A stretch of 64,000 bases of DNA from Pelagibacteraceae bacterium AG-325-E08 (GTDB lineage: Bacteria; Pseudomonadota; Alphaproteobacteria; Pelagibacterales; Pelagibacteraceae). Of the stretch, positions 8,571 through 17,704 are shown piece by piece; within the stretch, counting starts at the first letter, position 1; every line of letters starts with the position of its first letter. The notes under the pieces were generated by a model. It did no database searches. It was given only the letters and a program-made list of their open reading frames with translations, and had not been told where the DNA came from. The translations under genes were made by a program, and so were the position numbers. Where the stretch lies: NCBI GenBank assembly GCA_003282985.1, contig QBYE01000002.1, forward strand, positions 1 to 64,000, given 5' to 3'.

Positions 8571-9440
8571 ATGACTTGTAATGTTGCTTTCATAGGTCTT
8601 GGTGTTATGGGCTATCCAATGGCTGGATATATATCAAAAGCTGGACACAATGTAACTGTTTTTAATAGAACTAAATCTAAAGCTGAAAAATGGGTGGGTG
8701 AATACAAAGGCAAAATAGCTGAAACACCTGCTGAAGCTGCAAAAGATGCTAAATATATTTTTACCTGTGTTGGAAACGACAATGATTTAAGAGAAGTTAC
8801 TTTTGGTGACAATGGTATTTTTAAAACTATCAAAAAAGGATCTGTTTATGTGGATAACACTACTGCTTCTGCAACAATAGCTAAAGAAATTCATGAGTAT
8901 GCAAAAAAAAATGGTTTTGGTTCTTTAGATGCTCCTGTATCTGGTGGACAAGCTGGTGCAGAAAATGGTGCTCTTACTGTTATGATTGGTGGAGATCAAG
9001 CTGACTTTGACAAAGCAAAAGATAAAATAAATTGTTACAGTAAAAAAATGAAATTACTAGGTGGTCCTGGTAACGGACAGCTAGCCAAAATGGTAAATCA
9101 AATTTGTATTGCAGGATTAGTTCAGGGTTTATCTGAAGCTATAAATTTTGGAATGAAAGCTGGATTAAACATGGAAGATGTTATTGAAGTAATTTCAAAA
9201 GGTGCTGCTCAATCCTGGCAGATGGAAAATAGATATAAAACAATGATTGATGATAAGTTTGATTTTGGTTTTGCTGTAGATTGGATGAGAAAAGATCTTA
9301 AGATTGCAATGGAAGAAGCTAAAAATAATGGTTCATTATTACCTGTAACTGAATTAGTTGATAAGTATTATGGTGAAGTTCAGGGTATGGGTGGAAATCG
9401 CTGGGATACATCTAGCTTAATCAAAAGATTTAGAAAGTAG
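8571..9440 (+). CDS. NAD(P)-dependent beta-hydroxyacid dehydrogenase (3-hydroxyisobutyrate dehydrogenase family)
   Basis: Members of this family oxidise 3-hydroxyisobutyrate, tartronate semialdehyde, gamma-hydroxybutyrate and similar hydroxyacids. The 289-residue protein begins with the dinucleotide-binding GLGVMG motif (residues 8-13). The loop after the second strand reads FNRT, where Arg often indicates NADP preference. The substrate-binding DAPVSGGQAGAENG motif is near residue 120 and the catalytic Lys in GNGQLAKMVNQ is near 173. It is followed after 6 bp by the PNPOx-like gene, so the two are probably co-transcribed. The exact substrate is not determined. Confidence 0.88.
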   Translation: MTCNVAFIGLGVMGYPMAGYISKAGHNVTVFNRTKSKAEKWVGEYKGKIAETPAEAAKDAKYIFTCVGNDNDLREVTFGDNGIFKTIKKGSVYVDNTTASATIAKEIHEYAKKNGFGSLDAPVSGGQAGAENGALTVMIGGDQADFDKAKDKINCYSKKMKLLGGPGNGQLAKMVNQICIAGLVQGLSEAINFGMKAGLNMEDVIEVISKGAAQSWQMENRYKTMIDDKFDFGFAVDWMRKDLKIAMEEAKNNGSLLPVTELVDKYYGEVQGMGGNRWDTSSLIKRFRK

Positions 9441-9446
9441 ACTCGT

Positions 9447-10046
9447 ATGCAGCCAGCATACTATGAAAATTTCGAAGAAATTCAGAACAAGTATTGGTCT
9501 ATGCTAGATGATGCAATAACTAATAGAGGTTCACAATTTAGAATACCTGTTTTCATTTGTGCTCATCAAAATGAAGTTGATGGTAGGATTGTTGTTTTAC
9601 GTAAATCTGATAGAGCAAACAATCTATTGCAATTTCATACAGATTTTAGATCTCCTAAGGTAGATATTCTTAAAAAAAATAAGAATGCTTCTCTAGTTTT
9701 TTACGACAAAGAAGAAAAGATCCAATTAAGGGTAAAAGTAGAATGTGAAGTGAATAATCAAAATTCTATAACAGAAGAATCTTGGAAAAAAACTCAACAT
9801 ATAAGCAGACGGTGTTATTTAACTGATAGCCCTCCTGGAACTACATCAAAAAACCCAACCTCTGGAATGATATCTAAACTAGAAGATTTTGATTATACAA
9901 TGGAACAAAGTGAAGAGGGTTTTAAAAACTTTACTGTTATTAAATGTAAAATTAAATCAATTGAATGGTTATATCTTGCAGCCAAAGGACATCGAAGAGC
10001 AAAGTTTGATTTAGAAACTAATAAAAATGCTTGGCTGGTTCCTTAA
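9447..10046 (+). CDS. FMN-binding pyridoxamine 5'-phosphate oxidase-like protein
   Basis: The 199-residue protein has the split-barrel flavin-binding pattern of the PNPOx-like superfamily, nearest to the Alr4036-type group. [13 protein letters not shown] near residue 48 and [15 protein letters not shown] near residue 64 correspond to the FMN-phosphate-binding strands, and [12 protein letters not shown] near the C-terminus matches the conserved end of this group. It could oxidise pyridoxamine phosphate or act as a general flavoprotein; the canonical PdxH substrate residues cannot be confirmed by eye. It converges with the carbonic-anhydrase-like gene, overlapping 4 bp. Confidence 0.75.
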   Translation: MQPAYYENFEEIQNKYWSMLDDAITNRGSQFRIPVFICAHQNEVDGRIVVLRKSDRANNLLQFHTDFRSPKVDILKKNKNASLVFYDKEEKIQLRVKVECEVNNQNSITEESWKKTQHISRRCYLTDSPPGTTSKNPTSGMISKLEDFDYTMEQSEEGFKNFTVIKCKIKSIEWLYLAAKGHRRAKFDLETNKNAWLVP

Positions 10047-10555
10047 AAAATAGATTTAGAATATTTTTTCCAATTATCCTGATAATGTTTTGTGTTTTCA
10101 AACACTGCTTTTTTCTCTTCTTCAGTAACTTCTCTAACAACTTTACCGGGTGAACCTATTACTAATGAGTTATCTGGTATTTCTTTATTTTCTGTTATTA
10201 AAGCTTTTGCTCCAATTATACAATTTTTTCCAATCTTAGCATTGTTTAGAATCACTGCACCAATTCCAATTAAACTATTGTCCCCTATCGTACATCCATG
10301 AAGCATAACCATATGACCAACTGTTACATCTTTTCCAACTTTAATAGGATAACCTGGATCTGTGTGTAACACACTTCCATCTTGAACATTGGATCCCTCG
10401 CCAATATGAATATTTTCTATATCTCCTCTTAAGGTTGCATTAAACCAAATACTTGAGTTTTTTTCTAAGGTAACATCACCTATTATGGTTGCATTTGGGG
10501 CTACCCAGTTTTCGCCAGAGTTTTTTGGTTTTTTATCTTTTAAATCGTAAAACAT
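10043..10555 (-). CDS. Gamma-carbonic anhydrase family protein
   Basis: The 170-residue protein is a left-handed beta-helix made of hexapeptide repeats (I-G-x-x-x-x type), as in gamma-carbonic anhydrases and the YrdA/PaaY group. The three zinc-binding His positions are present: one in VLHTDPGYP near residue 64 and two in GHMVMLHGC near residues 81 and 86. The RGD segment in [11 protein letters not shown] near residue 44 contains the conserved Arg and Asp that bridge subunits. Several YrdA-type proteins lack measurable anhydrase activity, so function is family-level only. It is divergent, by 20 bp, from the thioredoxin-like gene. Confidence 0.88.
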   Translation of the reverse strand: MFYDLKDKKPKNSGENWVAPNATIIGDVTLEKNSSIWFNATLRGDIENIHIGEGSNVQDGSVLHTDPGYPIKVGKDVTVGHMVMLHGCTIGDNSLIGIGAVILNNAKIGKNCIIGAKALITENKEIPDNSLVIGSPGKVVREVTEEEKKAVFENTKHYQDNWKKYSKSIF

Positions 10556-10575
10556 AATTTATATATTATTACATT

Positions 10576-11127
10576 ATGCCAATACAAACTCCAATATGTG
10601 ATTTCGGGCAAAAAGCTCGCAACTTTGAATTAAAATCTACTGATAATAAAATATTATCTTTAAATGATGTTAGAGGTGAAAATGGAACCTTGATTATGTT
10701 TATTTGTAATCATTGTCCTTATGTGAAAGCAGTTACCAAAGATATTGTTGAAGATTGTAATGAATTAAAAAAAATTGGGATTAATTCAGTAGCTATATGT
10801 GCAAATGATGCTGAAAATTATCCAGAAGACTCTTTTGATAATATGATTGAATTTGCGAAAAAAAATCAATTTAGTTTTCCATACTTAAATGATGAAACTC
10901 AAGAAATTGCTAAAACATATGATGCAGTATGTACACCAGATTTTTTTGGTTACAATAAAGATTTAGAGCTTCAGTACAGGGGTAGATTAAGAGAACTTAA
11001 AAACTTAGTTCCAGTTAGAAGTGGAGAGAGTGATTTATTAAAGGCTATGAAACTAATAGCTGAGACTGGAAAAGGACCTGAAAGTCAAATACCTAGCGCT
11101 GGCTGTGGTATTAAGTGGAAACAATAA
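10576..11127 (+). CDS. Thioredoxin-like/AhpC-TSA family protein
   Basis: The 183-residue protein has a thioredoxin fold of the redoxin/AhpC-TSA type. It opens with GQKARNFELKSTD and a DVRGENG turn, and has a CNHCPYVKA active-site segment near residue 45, where the CxxC cysteines sit in the position of the thioredoxin active site. CTPDFFGYNKD near residue 118 carries the cis-Pro strand. It probably acts as a soluble thiol peroxidase or disulfide reductase. The next gene (GT4) starts 3 bp after its stop, but a functional link to glycan synthesis is not obvious. Confidence 0.82.
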   Translation: MPIQTPICDFGQKARNFELKSTDNKILSLNDVRGENGTLIMFICNHCPYVKAVTKDIVEDCNELKKIGINSVAICANDAENYPEDSFDNMIEFAKKNQFSFPYLNDETQEIAKTYDAVCTPDFFGYNKDLELQYRGRLRELKNLVPVRSGESDLLKAMKLIAETGKGPESQIPSAGCGIKWKQ

Positions 11128-11130
11128 TTA

Positions 11131-12213
11131 ATGTATCTAATTATAACTAGAGCCTTCCCACCGGAGTTAGGTGGTATGCAAAGTTTAATGTGGGGCTTAA
11201 CTAAAGAGATGTCTAAAAACTTTATGATTAAAGTTTTTGCAGATTATCATGAGAATCATAAAGAATTTGATAATAAAGAAAATTTTTCAATAGAACGGGT
11301 TGGTGGAATTAAATTATTAAGAAAAATAAGAAAGGCTCAATTAATAAATGAATTTATAAAAGAAAATAAGATTCAAGGAATTATTGCTGATCACTGGAAG
11401 AGTCTAGAGTTGATTAAAACAGATAAAATGAAATATTGCTTAATACACGGTAAAGAAATTAATCATCCTAAAGGAAGTTCTTTAAACAAAAGAGTAGTTA
11501 AAGTTCTCAACAATGTTAAGAAAGTTATAGCTAACTCAGAATATACAAAAAATCTGGCAATAAATAACGGTGTTAATAGAGATAAAGTTATCGTAATTAA
11601 TCCTGGTGTTGGAATTGTTGAGGAATTAAATAAAAAATCATTAGAAAAAGTTGAGAGTTTACTTAAAATAAAGACACCTCGTCTTATTACCGTATCAAGA
11701 TTTGATAAAAGAAAAAATCATGAAAAAGTCATAATGGTTTTAAGAAATTTAAAACAACAATACCCTGATATTGTCTACATTTGTATTGGATATGGTGATG
11801 AAGAAGAAAATTTAAAAAAATTAGTTCAAGAACTTGATTTAGGTTCTCAAGTAATGTTTTTCAAAGATATTAGTAACGATCTTAAAAATGCTTTAATAGC
11901 AAAATCAAATATATTTGTTATGCCTTCAATAATTCACAAAACATCTGTTGAAGGTTTCGGTATAGCATATGTAGAAGCTGCACAATATGGAATTCCTTCA
12001 TTAGGTGGGAAAGATGGAGGTGCTTCAGATGCAATCAGTCATGATAAAACAGGTTTAATTTGTGACGGAAACAACCTAGATGATATTTATTCATCATTGA
12101 ATTCAATGATTGAAAATAAAAAATATCATGTGTTTGGTAAAAATGCTAAAGAATATGTTTCTAAGTTTCAATGGGATAAAATTCTTGATGAGTACAAAAA
12201 AATTCTTAATTAA
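11131..12213 (+). CDS. Glycosyltransferase family 4
   Basis: This 360-residue protein is a GT-B fold retaining glycosyltransferase (GT4). The acceptor domain opens with RAFPPELGGMQ near residue 7, where the Gly-Gly loop is typical. The donor domain begins near residue 165 with the RLITVSRFDKRKNH motif, and the nucleotide-sugar-binding EX7E-type motif appears as SVEGFGIAYVEAAQYG near residue 272. It probably adds a sugar to lipopolysaccharide or another envelope glycan at the cytoplasmic face. It converges with tctA and overlaps it by 4 bp. Donor and acceptor are unknown. Confidence 0.88.
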   Translation: MYLIITRAFPPELGGMQSLMWGLTKEMSKNFMIKVFADYHENHKEFDNKENFSIERVGGIKLLRKIRKAQLINEFIKENKIQGIIADHWKSLELIKTDKMKYCLIHGKEINHPKGSSLNKRVVKVLNNVKKVIANSEYTKNLAINNGVNRDKVIVINPGVGIVEELNKKSLEKVESLLKIKTPRLITVSRFDKRKNHEKVIMVLRNLKQQYPDIVYICIGYGDEEENLKKLVQELDLGSQVMFFKDISNDLKNALIAKSNIFVMPSIIHKTSVEGFGIAYVEAAQYGIPSLGGKDGGASDAISHDKTGLICDGNNLDDIYSSLNSMIENKKYHVFGKNAKEYVSKFQWDKILDEYKKILN

Positions 12214-13712
12214 GATCTCTTTTTAAAAACTGTTTTATAAATATGCCATACAACAATTAAAATAGTTGTTGTTAATATACAAAAGGTAAGAGTTCTATCC
12301 CATAAAAACTCCCATGACCCATTACTTAATAATAACGATCTTCTTAAATTTTCCTCCATTAAACCACCTAAAACAAAAGCTAAAATAAGTGGTGGCATAG
12401 GAAAATCATAGAGCCTTAAGAAAGTAGCAACAACAGCTATTCCTATCATTAGATAAATGTCAAAATTATTGAATGACATTACATAAATTCCTGTAATTGA
12501 AAAAAATAAAATTAAAGGAATTAAATAATTTTTTGGAACAGCTAAAATTCGAGCTATGTAAGGAATTAAAGGTAGATTTAATATTAATAAAACTACCATT
12601 CCAATATACATTGACATTATAACTGACCAAAAAATTTCTGGGTTAGTCATGTAAAGTCTTGGACCTGGTTGAATACCAAAACCCAATAAAGCTCCTAACA
12701 TTACTGCTGTTGTTCCACTTCCAGGTATACCTAAGGTTAACATGGGAACGAATGAACCTGAACAAGCTGCATTATTGGCTGTCTCTGGTGCAGAAAGACC
12801 ATTAACACTTCCTTTACCAAATTTTTCTTTTTCATCATCTTTAACTAAGTTTCTTTCCATCCCATAAGCTAAAAAGGAAGCAATGGTTGCTCCAGCACCC
12901 GGTAATACACCTATTAAAAATCCAATTATAGAAGATCTAGGAATTGTTTTATACATTTTGCCTCTTTCTTCTTTATCTATTTTAATTGAACCTAGTTCAG
13001 TCAGTGAAACTTGTTTAGCAGCAGCTGTTGGATCATTTCTCTTTAAAATTATTGTTAATGCTTCGCTCATTGCAAAAGTTGCCATCACCACAAGTACAAA
13101 GCTTATACCATCTGTTAAATTCATATTATTAAAAGTAAATCTTGTAATATCAGATAAAGAATCTTGCCCTACTGAAGCTAACATTAAACCTAAAACTACC
13201 ATCATCATTGCTTTTAAGAATTGACCTTTAGATGAAAAAGCAGCTATGGCTGTTAATCCTAGAATCATTAATGCAAAATAATCTGGTGATCTAAAAGATA
13301 AACTTACTTTTGATAAGCTCGGTGCCATAAATAAAAGATAAATTGCAGATAGTGTTCCTCCCGCAAATGAACTCCATGCTGCAATCGCTAAAGCTTTACC
13401 TGCTTTACCTTGTTGTGCCATTGGATATCCATCAAAAGAAGTTGCAACAGTTCCTGGAACTCCAGGAGCATTTAATAATATTGATGATGTCGAGCCACCA
13501 AATACTGCTCCATAATATACCCCAGCCATAAGAATTAAACCTGTAGCTGGATCAAAACCATAAGTAATTGGTATCATTAAAGCTATTGCTGTCATCGGTC
13601 CTAGACCAGGCAGCATTCCAATAATTGTTCCAAAAAAACAACCGATCATTACCATAAAAATATTTTGAAATGTAAGAGCTGTACTTAAACCAATTAAAAT
13701 TCCCTCAATCAT
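12210..13712 (-). CDS. tctA: Tripartite tricarboxylate transporter large permease (TctA)
   Basis: This is the large permease of a TTT-family transporter that imports carboxylates with a periplasmic TctC partner. The 500-residue protein has about 12 membrane segments and the TctA signatures GMLPGLGPMTAIALMIPITYG near residue 32, GSTSSILLNAPGVPG near residue 73, and the repeat-like GVLPGAGATIASFLAYG near residue 270 followed by APETANNA. Its start overlaps tctB by 4 bp, so the two are translationally coupled. A second TTT system is at 57730-60703; the two TctA proteins are clearly diverged. Confidence 0.95.
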   Translation of the reverse strand: MIEGILIGLSTALTFQNIFMVMIGCFFGTIIGMLPGLGPMTAIALMIPITYGFDPATGLILMAGVYYGAVFGGSTSSILLNAPGVPGTVATSFDGYPMAQQGKAGKALAIAAWSSFAGGTLSAIYLLFMAPSLSKVSLSFRSPDYFALMILGLTAIAAFSSKGQFLKAMMMVVLGLMLASVGQDSLSDITRFTFNNMNLTDGISFVLVVMATFAMSEALTIILKRNDPTAAAKQVSLTELGSIKIDKEERGKMYKTIPRSSIIGFLIGVLPGAGATIASFLAYGMERNLVKDDEKEKFGKGSVNGLSAPETANNAACSGSFVPMLTLGIPGSGTTAVMLGALLGFGIQPGPRLYMTNPEIFWSVIMSMYIGMVVLLILNLPLIPYIARILAVPKNYLIPLILFFSITGIYVMSFNNFDIYLMIGIAVVATFLRLYDFPMPPLILAFVLGGLMEENLRRSLLLSNGSWEFLWDRTLTFCILTTTILIVVWHIYKTVFKKRS

Positions 13713-14179
13713 CCCATTACTCCAATAGATTTTAAAAAGGGGTCTCTTAAATAGATATCAAGAACACCATGAAGGAGATACATAAAGGCTGCAACAAAAG
13801 GAAAAGATAATAGAAACATTAATACCCATCTTCTTTCACCTAAAAAATAATATGATGTAAATAAAAACAAGGAAGTCGTTAAAAAATAGCCAATTTTTAA
13901 AATTGTAGCTCCATAAATAATTGCAATAATTATTAGGATACCTGTTTTCTTATATTCTAAATTTTTATGTTCAACTTTTATAGTATCTGGATCTGGTAAA
14001 ATTAATTTTAATCCAGAGAAAAATAACCCTGTATAACCTAAATAAATTGGAAAAGTTCTAGCATTAAAAGGTGCATTTTCATCAAATGCAAAAACTTGAA
14101 TTTGATATGCAGTATATAAATAGAATGCTGAAAAAATAAAAAAGAGCAGTGATATAATTTTAGTAGTGTTTATATTCAC
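13709..14179 (-). CDS. tctB: Tripartite tricarboxylate transporter small permease (TctB)
   Basis: TctB is the small, four-helix membrane subunit of TTT transporters. The 156-residue protein has hydrophobic segments near residues 8-28, 48-62, 80-115 and 120-140, and the family GERRWVLMF segment. The start is GTG at 14177-14179; an in-frame stop lies just upstream and no later ATG/GTG/TTG fits. That GTG lies inside the 5' arm of a 12-bp perfect hairpin (14141-14187) whose 3' arm encodes residues S-L-L-F of TctB. Initiation and transcription through the gene start are therefore probably controlled by RNA structure. Confidence 0.85.
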   Translation of the reverse strand: MNINTTKIISLLFFIFSAFYLYTAYQIQVFAFDENAPFNARTFPIYLGYTGLFFSGLKLILPDPDTIKVEHKNLEYKKTGILIIIAIIYGATILKIGYFLTTSLFLFTSYYFLGERRWVLMFLLSFPFVAAFMYLLHGVLDIYLRDPFLKSIGVMG

Positions 14180-14187
14180 TGCTCTTT
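14131..14187 (-). terminator. Terminator-like hairpin over the tctB start
   Basis: On the minus strand AAAGAGCAGTGA (complement of 14176-14187) pairs perfectly with TCACTGCTCTTT (complement of 14141-14152) across a 23-nt loop. It is followed by a U-rich tract, TTTATTTTTT (complement of 14131-14140). It begins 20 bp after the tctC stop and contains the tctB Shine-Dalgarno-like bases and the GTG start in its 5' arm. Confidence 0.78.
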
Positions 14188-14207
14188 AAATTAATTAATC
14201 CTAAGGA

Positions 14208-15188
14208 TTAAATAACTCCTAGTTTTTTCATAAGAGCTGTCATCTCTTTAGTTTGTGTTTTTAAAAATTTTACAAACTTTTTGTCTGGATTATAAATATT
14301 AACCCAAGCATTTCTTGCTCTAACTGCTTCCCATTCAGGAGTTTTTTGTACATCACCTAGCATTTTAGCAATAGCTTTTTTGTCTTTGCTACTCATTCCT
14401 GGAGGTCCAAAAAATCCTCTCCAGTTAACGAATTGTACATCGTATCCTTGTTCTTTAAGTGTTGGTGCATCAGGTGCATCTGAAACTCTATCAGGTGCAG
14501 TAATACCAATAATTCTTACTTGGTCTCTTGCGCCCATAAGTTCACCTAAACCTGTAGAAATAATTTGAGTTTCTCCAGATAAAAGTCCAGCTAATGCTTT
14601 ACCACCTGCATCATAAGGAATGTAAGCTACATCATTTGGATTTGCTCCAGCAGCTTGAAAAGCTAAAGCGCCAATTAAATGGTCCATACTTCCTCTTACA
14701 GAACCACCAGCCATTTTAATTGAGTTAGGGTTTGCTTTGTATGCTTTCACAACATCTTCAAAGTTTTTGTAAGGTGAATTTTTAGCAACTGCAATTGCTC
14801 CGTAGTCACCAATTACTCCAGCAATTGGCACAACATCTTTATAAGATAAAGTTCCACTGCCACTTACGTAACCTTTGTGTCTTGTAATTGATCTTAAAAC
14901 CAATGGTGTTGATTGTACTAAAACAGTATTCTCTGGCTTAGTATTGATCATGTAAGCAAGTGCTTTACCACCACCACCACCTGACATGTTTTCAAACGAT
15001 GCACTTTTTAAGAATCCAGCTTTTGTTAAAGCCTCTCCAGTACCTCTAGCGGTTCCATCCCAACCACCACCAGCACCACCACCAATTACGAAATGAATTT
15101 TGTCAATTGCAATTGAACTAGTTGTTGTTGCTGAAAGTAAAAGAACTGCTGAGAATAAAACTGAAAAAAAAGATTTAATTAGTTTCAT
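14208..15188 (-). CDS. tctC: Tripartite tricarboxylate transporter substrate-binding protein (TctC)
   Basis: This is a periplasmic binding protein of the TctC/Bug family. The 326-residue precursor has an N-terminal signal peptide of about 28 residues ending near SSIAIDKI. The mature part shows the Bug features: FVIGGGAGGGWDGTARG near residue 33 (ligand-binding loop), AVAKNSPYKNFEDVV near 134, AGGSVRGSMDHLIGALAF near 160 and YDAGGKALAGLLSGE near 192. A strong Shine-Dalgarno (GAGAGG) precedes the ATG. It is the first gene of tctC-tctB-tctA. The early acidic residue and Gly-rich loop suit a carboxylate ligand, but its identity is not readable. Confidence 0.93.
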   Translation of the reverse strand: MKLIKSFFSVLFSAVLLLSATTTSSIAIDKIHFVIGGGAGGGWDGTARGTGEALTKAGFLKSASFENMSGGGGGKALAYMINTKPENTVLVQSTPLVLRSITRHKGYVSGSGTLSYKDVVPIAGVIGDYGAIAVAKNSPYKNFEDVVKAYKANPNSIKMAGGSVRGSMDHLIGALAFQAAGANPNDVAYIPYDAGGKALAGLLSGETQIISTGLGELMGARDQVRIIGITAPDRVSDAPDAPTLKEQGYDVQFVNWRGFFGPPGMSSKDKKAIAKMLGDVQKTPEWEAVRARNAWVNIYNPDKKFVKFLKTQTKEMTALMKKLGVI

Positions 15189-15267
15189 TATTTCCTCTCG
15201 TTGTTATAGTTAATGGCTAGATTAAACATATTTTTAATGAAGTAGTCAACAACCTTTAATAGAATAT

Positions 15268-16347
15268 ATGCAACAAGCAATTCCCTTTAGCCGAGAAAAT
15301 TTTAAAGATCTTTTTTCTAAAAAATTTTTGCTAGTCATTATTATATCTATTCCAAGTGCTATTATTGCTGATTTTTTTAACATTCCTCTTGCATGGATGA
15401 TTGGTCCAATGATTGCTGTTTCTATAGCAGCTTTAAATGGAGTTAATATTTTTATGCCTAGACTTGCTCTAAGTTCAATTTTAATTGTGTTAGGGCTACA
15501 TATTGGAAATTACATAGATCAAAATCTTTTAAGTCAAATGGTAAATTGGGTTTGGACAACTATTATAATGTTTGGTTATATTATTGTTAGCATATTGATT
15601 GTTTCCAAATACTTACAAAAATTTTCTGGTTACAAACAAAAAACTTCAATTTTTTCTGCAGCACCTGGTGCTTTAGGTCCTTTATTGATATTAGCTGAAT
15701 ATGAAAAATCTGATTTATCTCAAGTTGCAACTGCTCACCTTATTAGATTAATTATTATAATAACTCTTTTTCCATTTATTATTGTCAGTCTTTCAGATTC
15801 AAACATCCTAGAAATCCAAAAATTTGATTACATGGCTCAAAATCACTGGGATCTAGTTATTTTGATCATAGCCTCAATAATTTTTATTTTCTTTTTTGAT
15901 AAAGCAAAAGTTCCAGCTGCATTACTTTCTGGAACTCTTGTAGCAAGTGGTATTTTACAAATTTTTGATATTGCATCCTATAAATTGCCTGATGCATCAA
16001 TTAATTTTTGTTTGCTAATATTAGGAGCTTCTGTTGGATGTAGATTTGCTAACAAAACAGTTAAGGAAGTGGCAAACAATTCATTCCATGGTTTAGTGGC
16101 TACAATATTATTGGTTTTATTGGGTTTGGTTGCTGCTTTTATTGCAACTTTTTTCGTAGATAATAATTTTTTAACTTTAGTTTTATCTTTTTGCCCTGGT
16201 GGTATTTATGAAGTAGCTGTAATTGCTATTGCCTTTGATTTAGAGCCAGACTTTGTGGCTTTCCATCATATAATAAGATTATTATTTATACTTTTTATTG
16301 TTCCTGTAGCTATACGATTAATTGAAAAAACTAAGTTAAGGAATTAA
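15268..16347 (+). CDS. AbrB-family membrane protein (PF05145 type)
   Basis: The 359-residue protein has about 10 membrane segments with an internal duplication: PLAWMIGPMIAVSIAALNG near residue 35 and a related half after residue 195 with KVPAALLSGTLVAS. APGALGPLLILAEYE near residue 131 and CPGGIYEVAVIA near residue 310 are the repeated Pro-Gly-Gly re-entrant-type motifs of this family. Despite the name it is unrelated to the DNA-binding AbrB of Bacillus; members are uncharacterised permeases often found next to TTT systems. Here it is divergent, by 79 bp, from tctC, fitting that association. Confidence 0.85.
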   Translation: MQQAIPFSRENFKDLFSKKFLLVIIISIPSAIIADFFNIPLAWMIGPMIAVSIAALNGVNIFMPRLALSSILIVLGLHIGNYIDQNLLSQMVNWVWTTIIMFGYIIVSILIVSKYLQKFSGYKQKTSIFSAAPGALGPLLILAEYEKSDLSQVATAHLIRLIIIITLFPFIIVSLSDSNILEIQKFDYMAQNHWDLVILIIASIIFIFFFDKAKVPAALLSGTLVASGILQIFDIASYKLPDASINFCLLILGASVGCRFANKTVKEVANNSFHGLVATILLVLLGLVAAFIATFFVDNNFLTLVLSFCPGGIYEVAVIAIAFDLEPDFVAFHHIIRLLFILFIVPVAIRLIEKTKLRN

Positions 16348-17272
16348 CTAATCTTTCTAAAACTTTTTCAGCACTTAAATTATTCAAGTCCCCTACTTCT
16401 ATTGCTTTAAAATTTTCTCTTTCAATACTAACTTTATATGCTGTTGTATGTTTTCCAAATAAAGTTAAACCTTTAGCTCCTACGTGAGCTGCAATGTGGG
16501 CAGGTCCTGTATCATTTGCTATAACGAAAGAGCTAGCTTTAATTATTGATGTTAATTGAGAAATATCAAGAGCTCTACCATTATCTAATAAAGTTTGTGC
16601 ATGAATTTCTTTAGCATCATTTATTTCCGAAGAACCTGGGGCAGTAACAATTTTATACTCATCACCAAATTTATCTAAAATAAGTTTTATAAGATCATTA
16701 TAATAAGGCCATTTTTTAATATTTAGATGAGGTGAGCAAAAAGGAAATAACAAAATAAATTTATTTAACCTGAAGTAATTTTTGATTTCACTAACATCAG
16801 AACAAGCCCAACTAAAATCTGGATTTAATGTATAGGAAGTTTTTAATCCTGAGGTTTGTAATTGATGATTAAATCTATCTAAAACTGAATGTTTATCAAA
16901 TTCTTTTTTATTTATCACTTCAGGTAAAGTTGTAATAGAGCTTGACCATGTTTCTTTTTTTGCTTTTGGAAAAAGAATATTTTTATAAAAATTTGTTCTA
17001 GATGAATTTTGAAGATCAAAAATTTTGGAAAACTTATATTTTTTAATTTCTCTCATTAAAAAATACAGATAAATCAAATTATATTTAGGTAACCTTTTGT
17101 CAATAATTACATCATGTATAAAAGGGTTCTTCTTAAATAATTCACTATATGGTTTCGTTGTTAATAGATAAATTTGATCATTTTTATGGTTTTCAGATAT
17201 GTCTTGAATTGCCCCACTCGCTTGGGCTATATCTCCTAAAGAACCATGTTTAATAATTAAAATATTAGACAT
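16331..17272 (-). CDS. Glycosyltransferase family 9 (heptosyltransferase-like)
   Basis: The 313-residue protein matches the GT9 family, which includes the ADP-heptose:LPS heptosyltransferases. It starts with ILIIKHGSLGDIAQASGA, the typical N-terminal strand and loop. The C-terminal nucleotide-binding half has LLFPFCSPHLNIKKWP near residue 174 and the hallmark NDTGPAHIAAHVGA near residue 254. It would act on LPS core assembly at the inner membrane. It overlaps the convergent AbrB-family gene by 17 bp. A second GT9 gene lies at 37585; the two are clearly diverged. Confidence 0.88.
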   Translation of the reverse strand: MSNILIIKHGSLGDIAQASGAIQDISENHKNDQIYLLTTKPYSELFKKNPFIHDVIIDKRLPKYNLIYLYFLMREIKKYKFSKIFDLQNSSRTNFYKNILFPKAKKETWSSSITTLPEVINKKEFDKHSVLDRFNHQLQTSGLKTSYTLNPDFSWACSDVSEIKNYFRLNKFILLFPFCSPHLNIKKWPYYNDLIKLILDKFGDEYKIVTAPGSSEINDAKEIHAQTLLDNGRALDISQLTSIIKASSFVIANDTGPAHIAAHVGAKGLTLFGKHTTAYKVSIERENFKAIEVGDLNNLSAEKVLERLVNSLT

Positions 17273-17304
17273 ATTTATAACAAGATAACACAGTATTAAA
17301 TTTT

Positions 17305-17694
17305 ATGAATAAAATTATAGTAGAGGTATCTATTGGAGAACTTTTAGATAAGATTTCAATTTTGGAGATCAAAGAAGAAAAAATTAAAGACCCTAAAAAA
17401 CTTAAATTTATATCTAACGAACATTCAATATTAAAAAAACAATTGGATGATAATGTAAAATCTGATGATACGATTAAGGATTTATTTCATTCATTAAAAA
17501 ATATAAATGCGAAATTGTGGGTTATTGAAGATGATAAGAGACAATGTGAAAAAGATAGAGATTTTGGAGAAAAGTTTATTAAACTTTCAAGAGATGTTCA
17601 TTTTTTAAATGATGAACGCGCTAAAATTAAATTAGAAATTAACAATTATACAGGTTCTGAAATTAAAGAAATCAAAGAATATACTAGTTATTAA
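17305..17694 (+). CDS. DUF6165 family protein
   Basis: This 129-residue soluble, highly charged, mostly helical protein opens with VEVSIGELLDKISILEIK, the hallmark start of the DUF6165 family, and carries LWVIEDDKRQCEKD near residue 72 and a final helix with FLNDERAKIKLEIN. Members are often found beside LPS or capsule glycosyltransferase genes. Here it is divergent, by 32 bp, from a GT9 gene, in line with that. No biochemical function is known to me. It converges with xsc, 10 bp away. Confidence 0.8.
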   Translation: MNKIIVEVSIGELLDKISILEIKEEKIKDPKKLKFISNEHSILKKQLDDNVKSDDTIKDLFHSLKNINAKLWVIEDDKRQCEKDRDFGEKFIKLSRDVHFLNDERAKIKLEINNYTGSEIKEIKEYTSY

Positions 17695-17704
17695 TCAATA
17701 AATC

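Noticed and set aside
14195..14211. 17-bp near-palindrome TTAATCC-TAAGGATTAA at the tctC stop
   Set aside because: It has almost no loop and no U-tract, is AT-rich and overlaps the stop codon; the real hairpin is 14141-14187.
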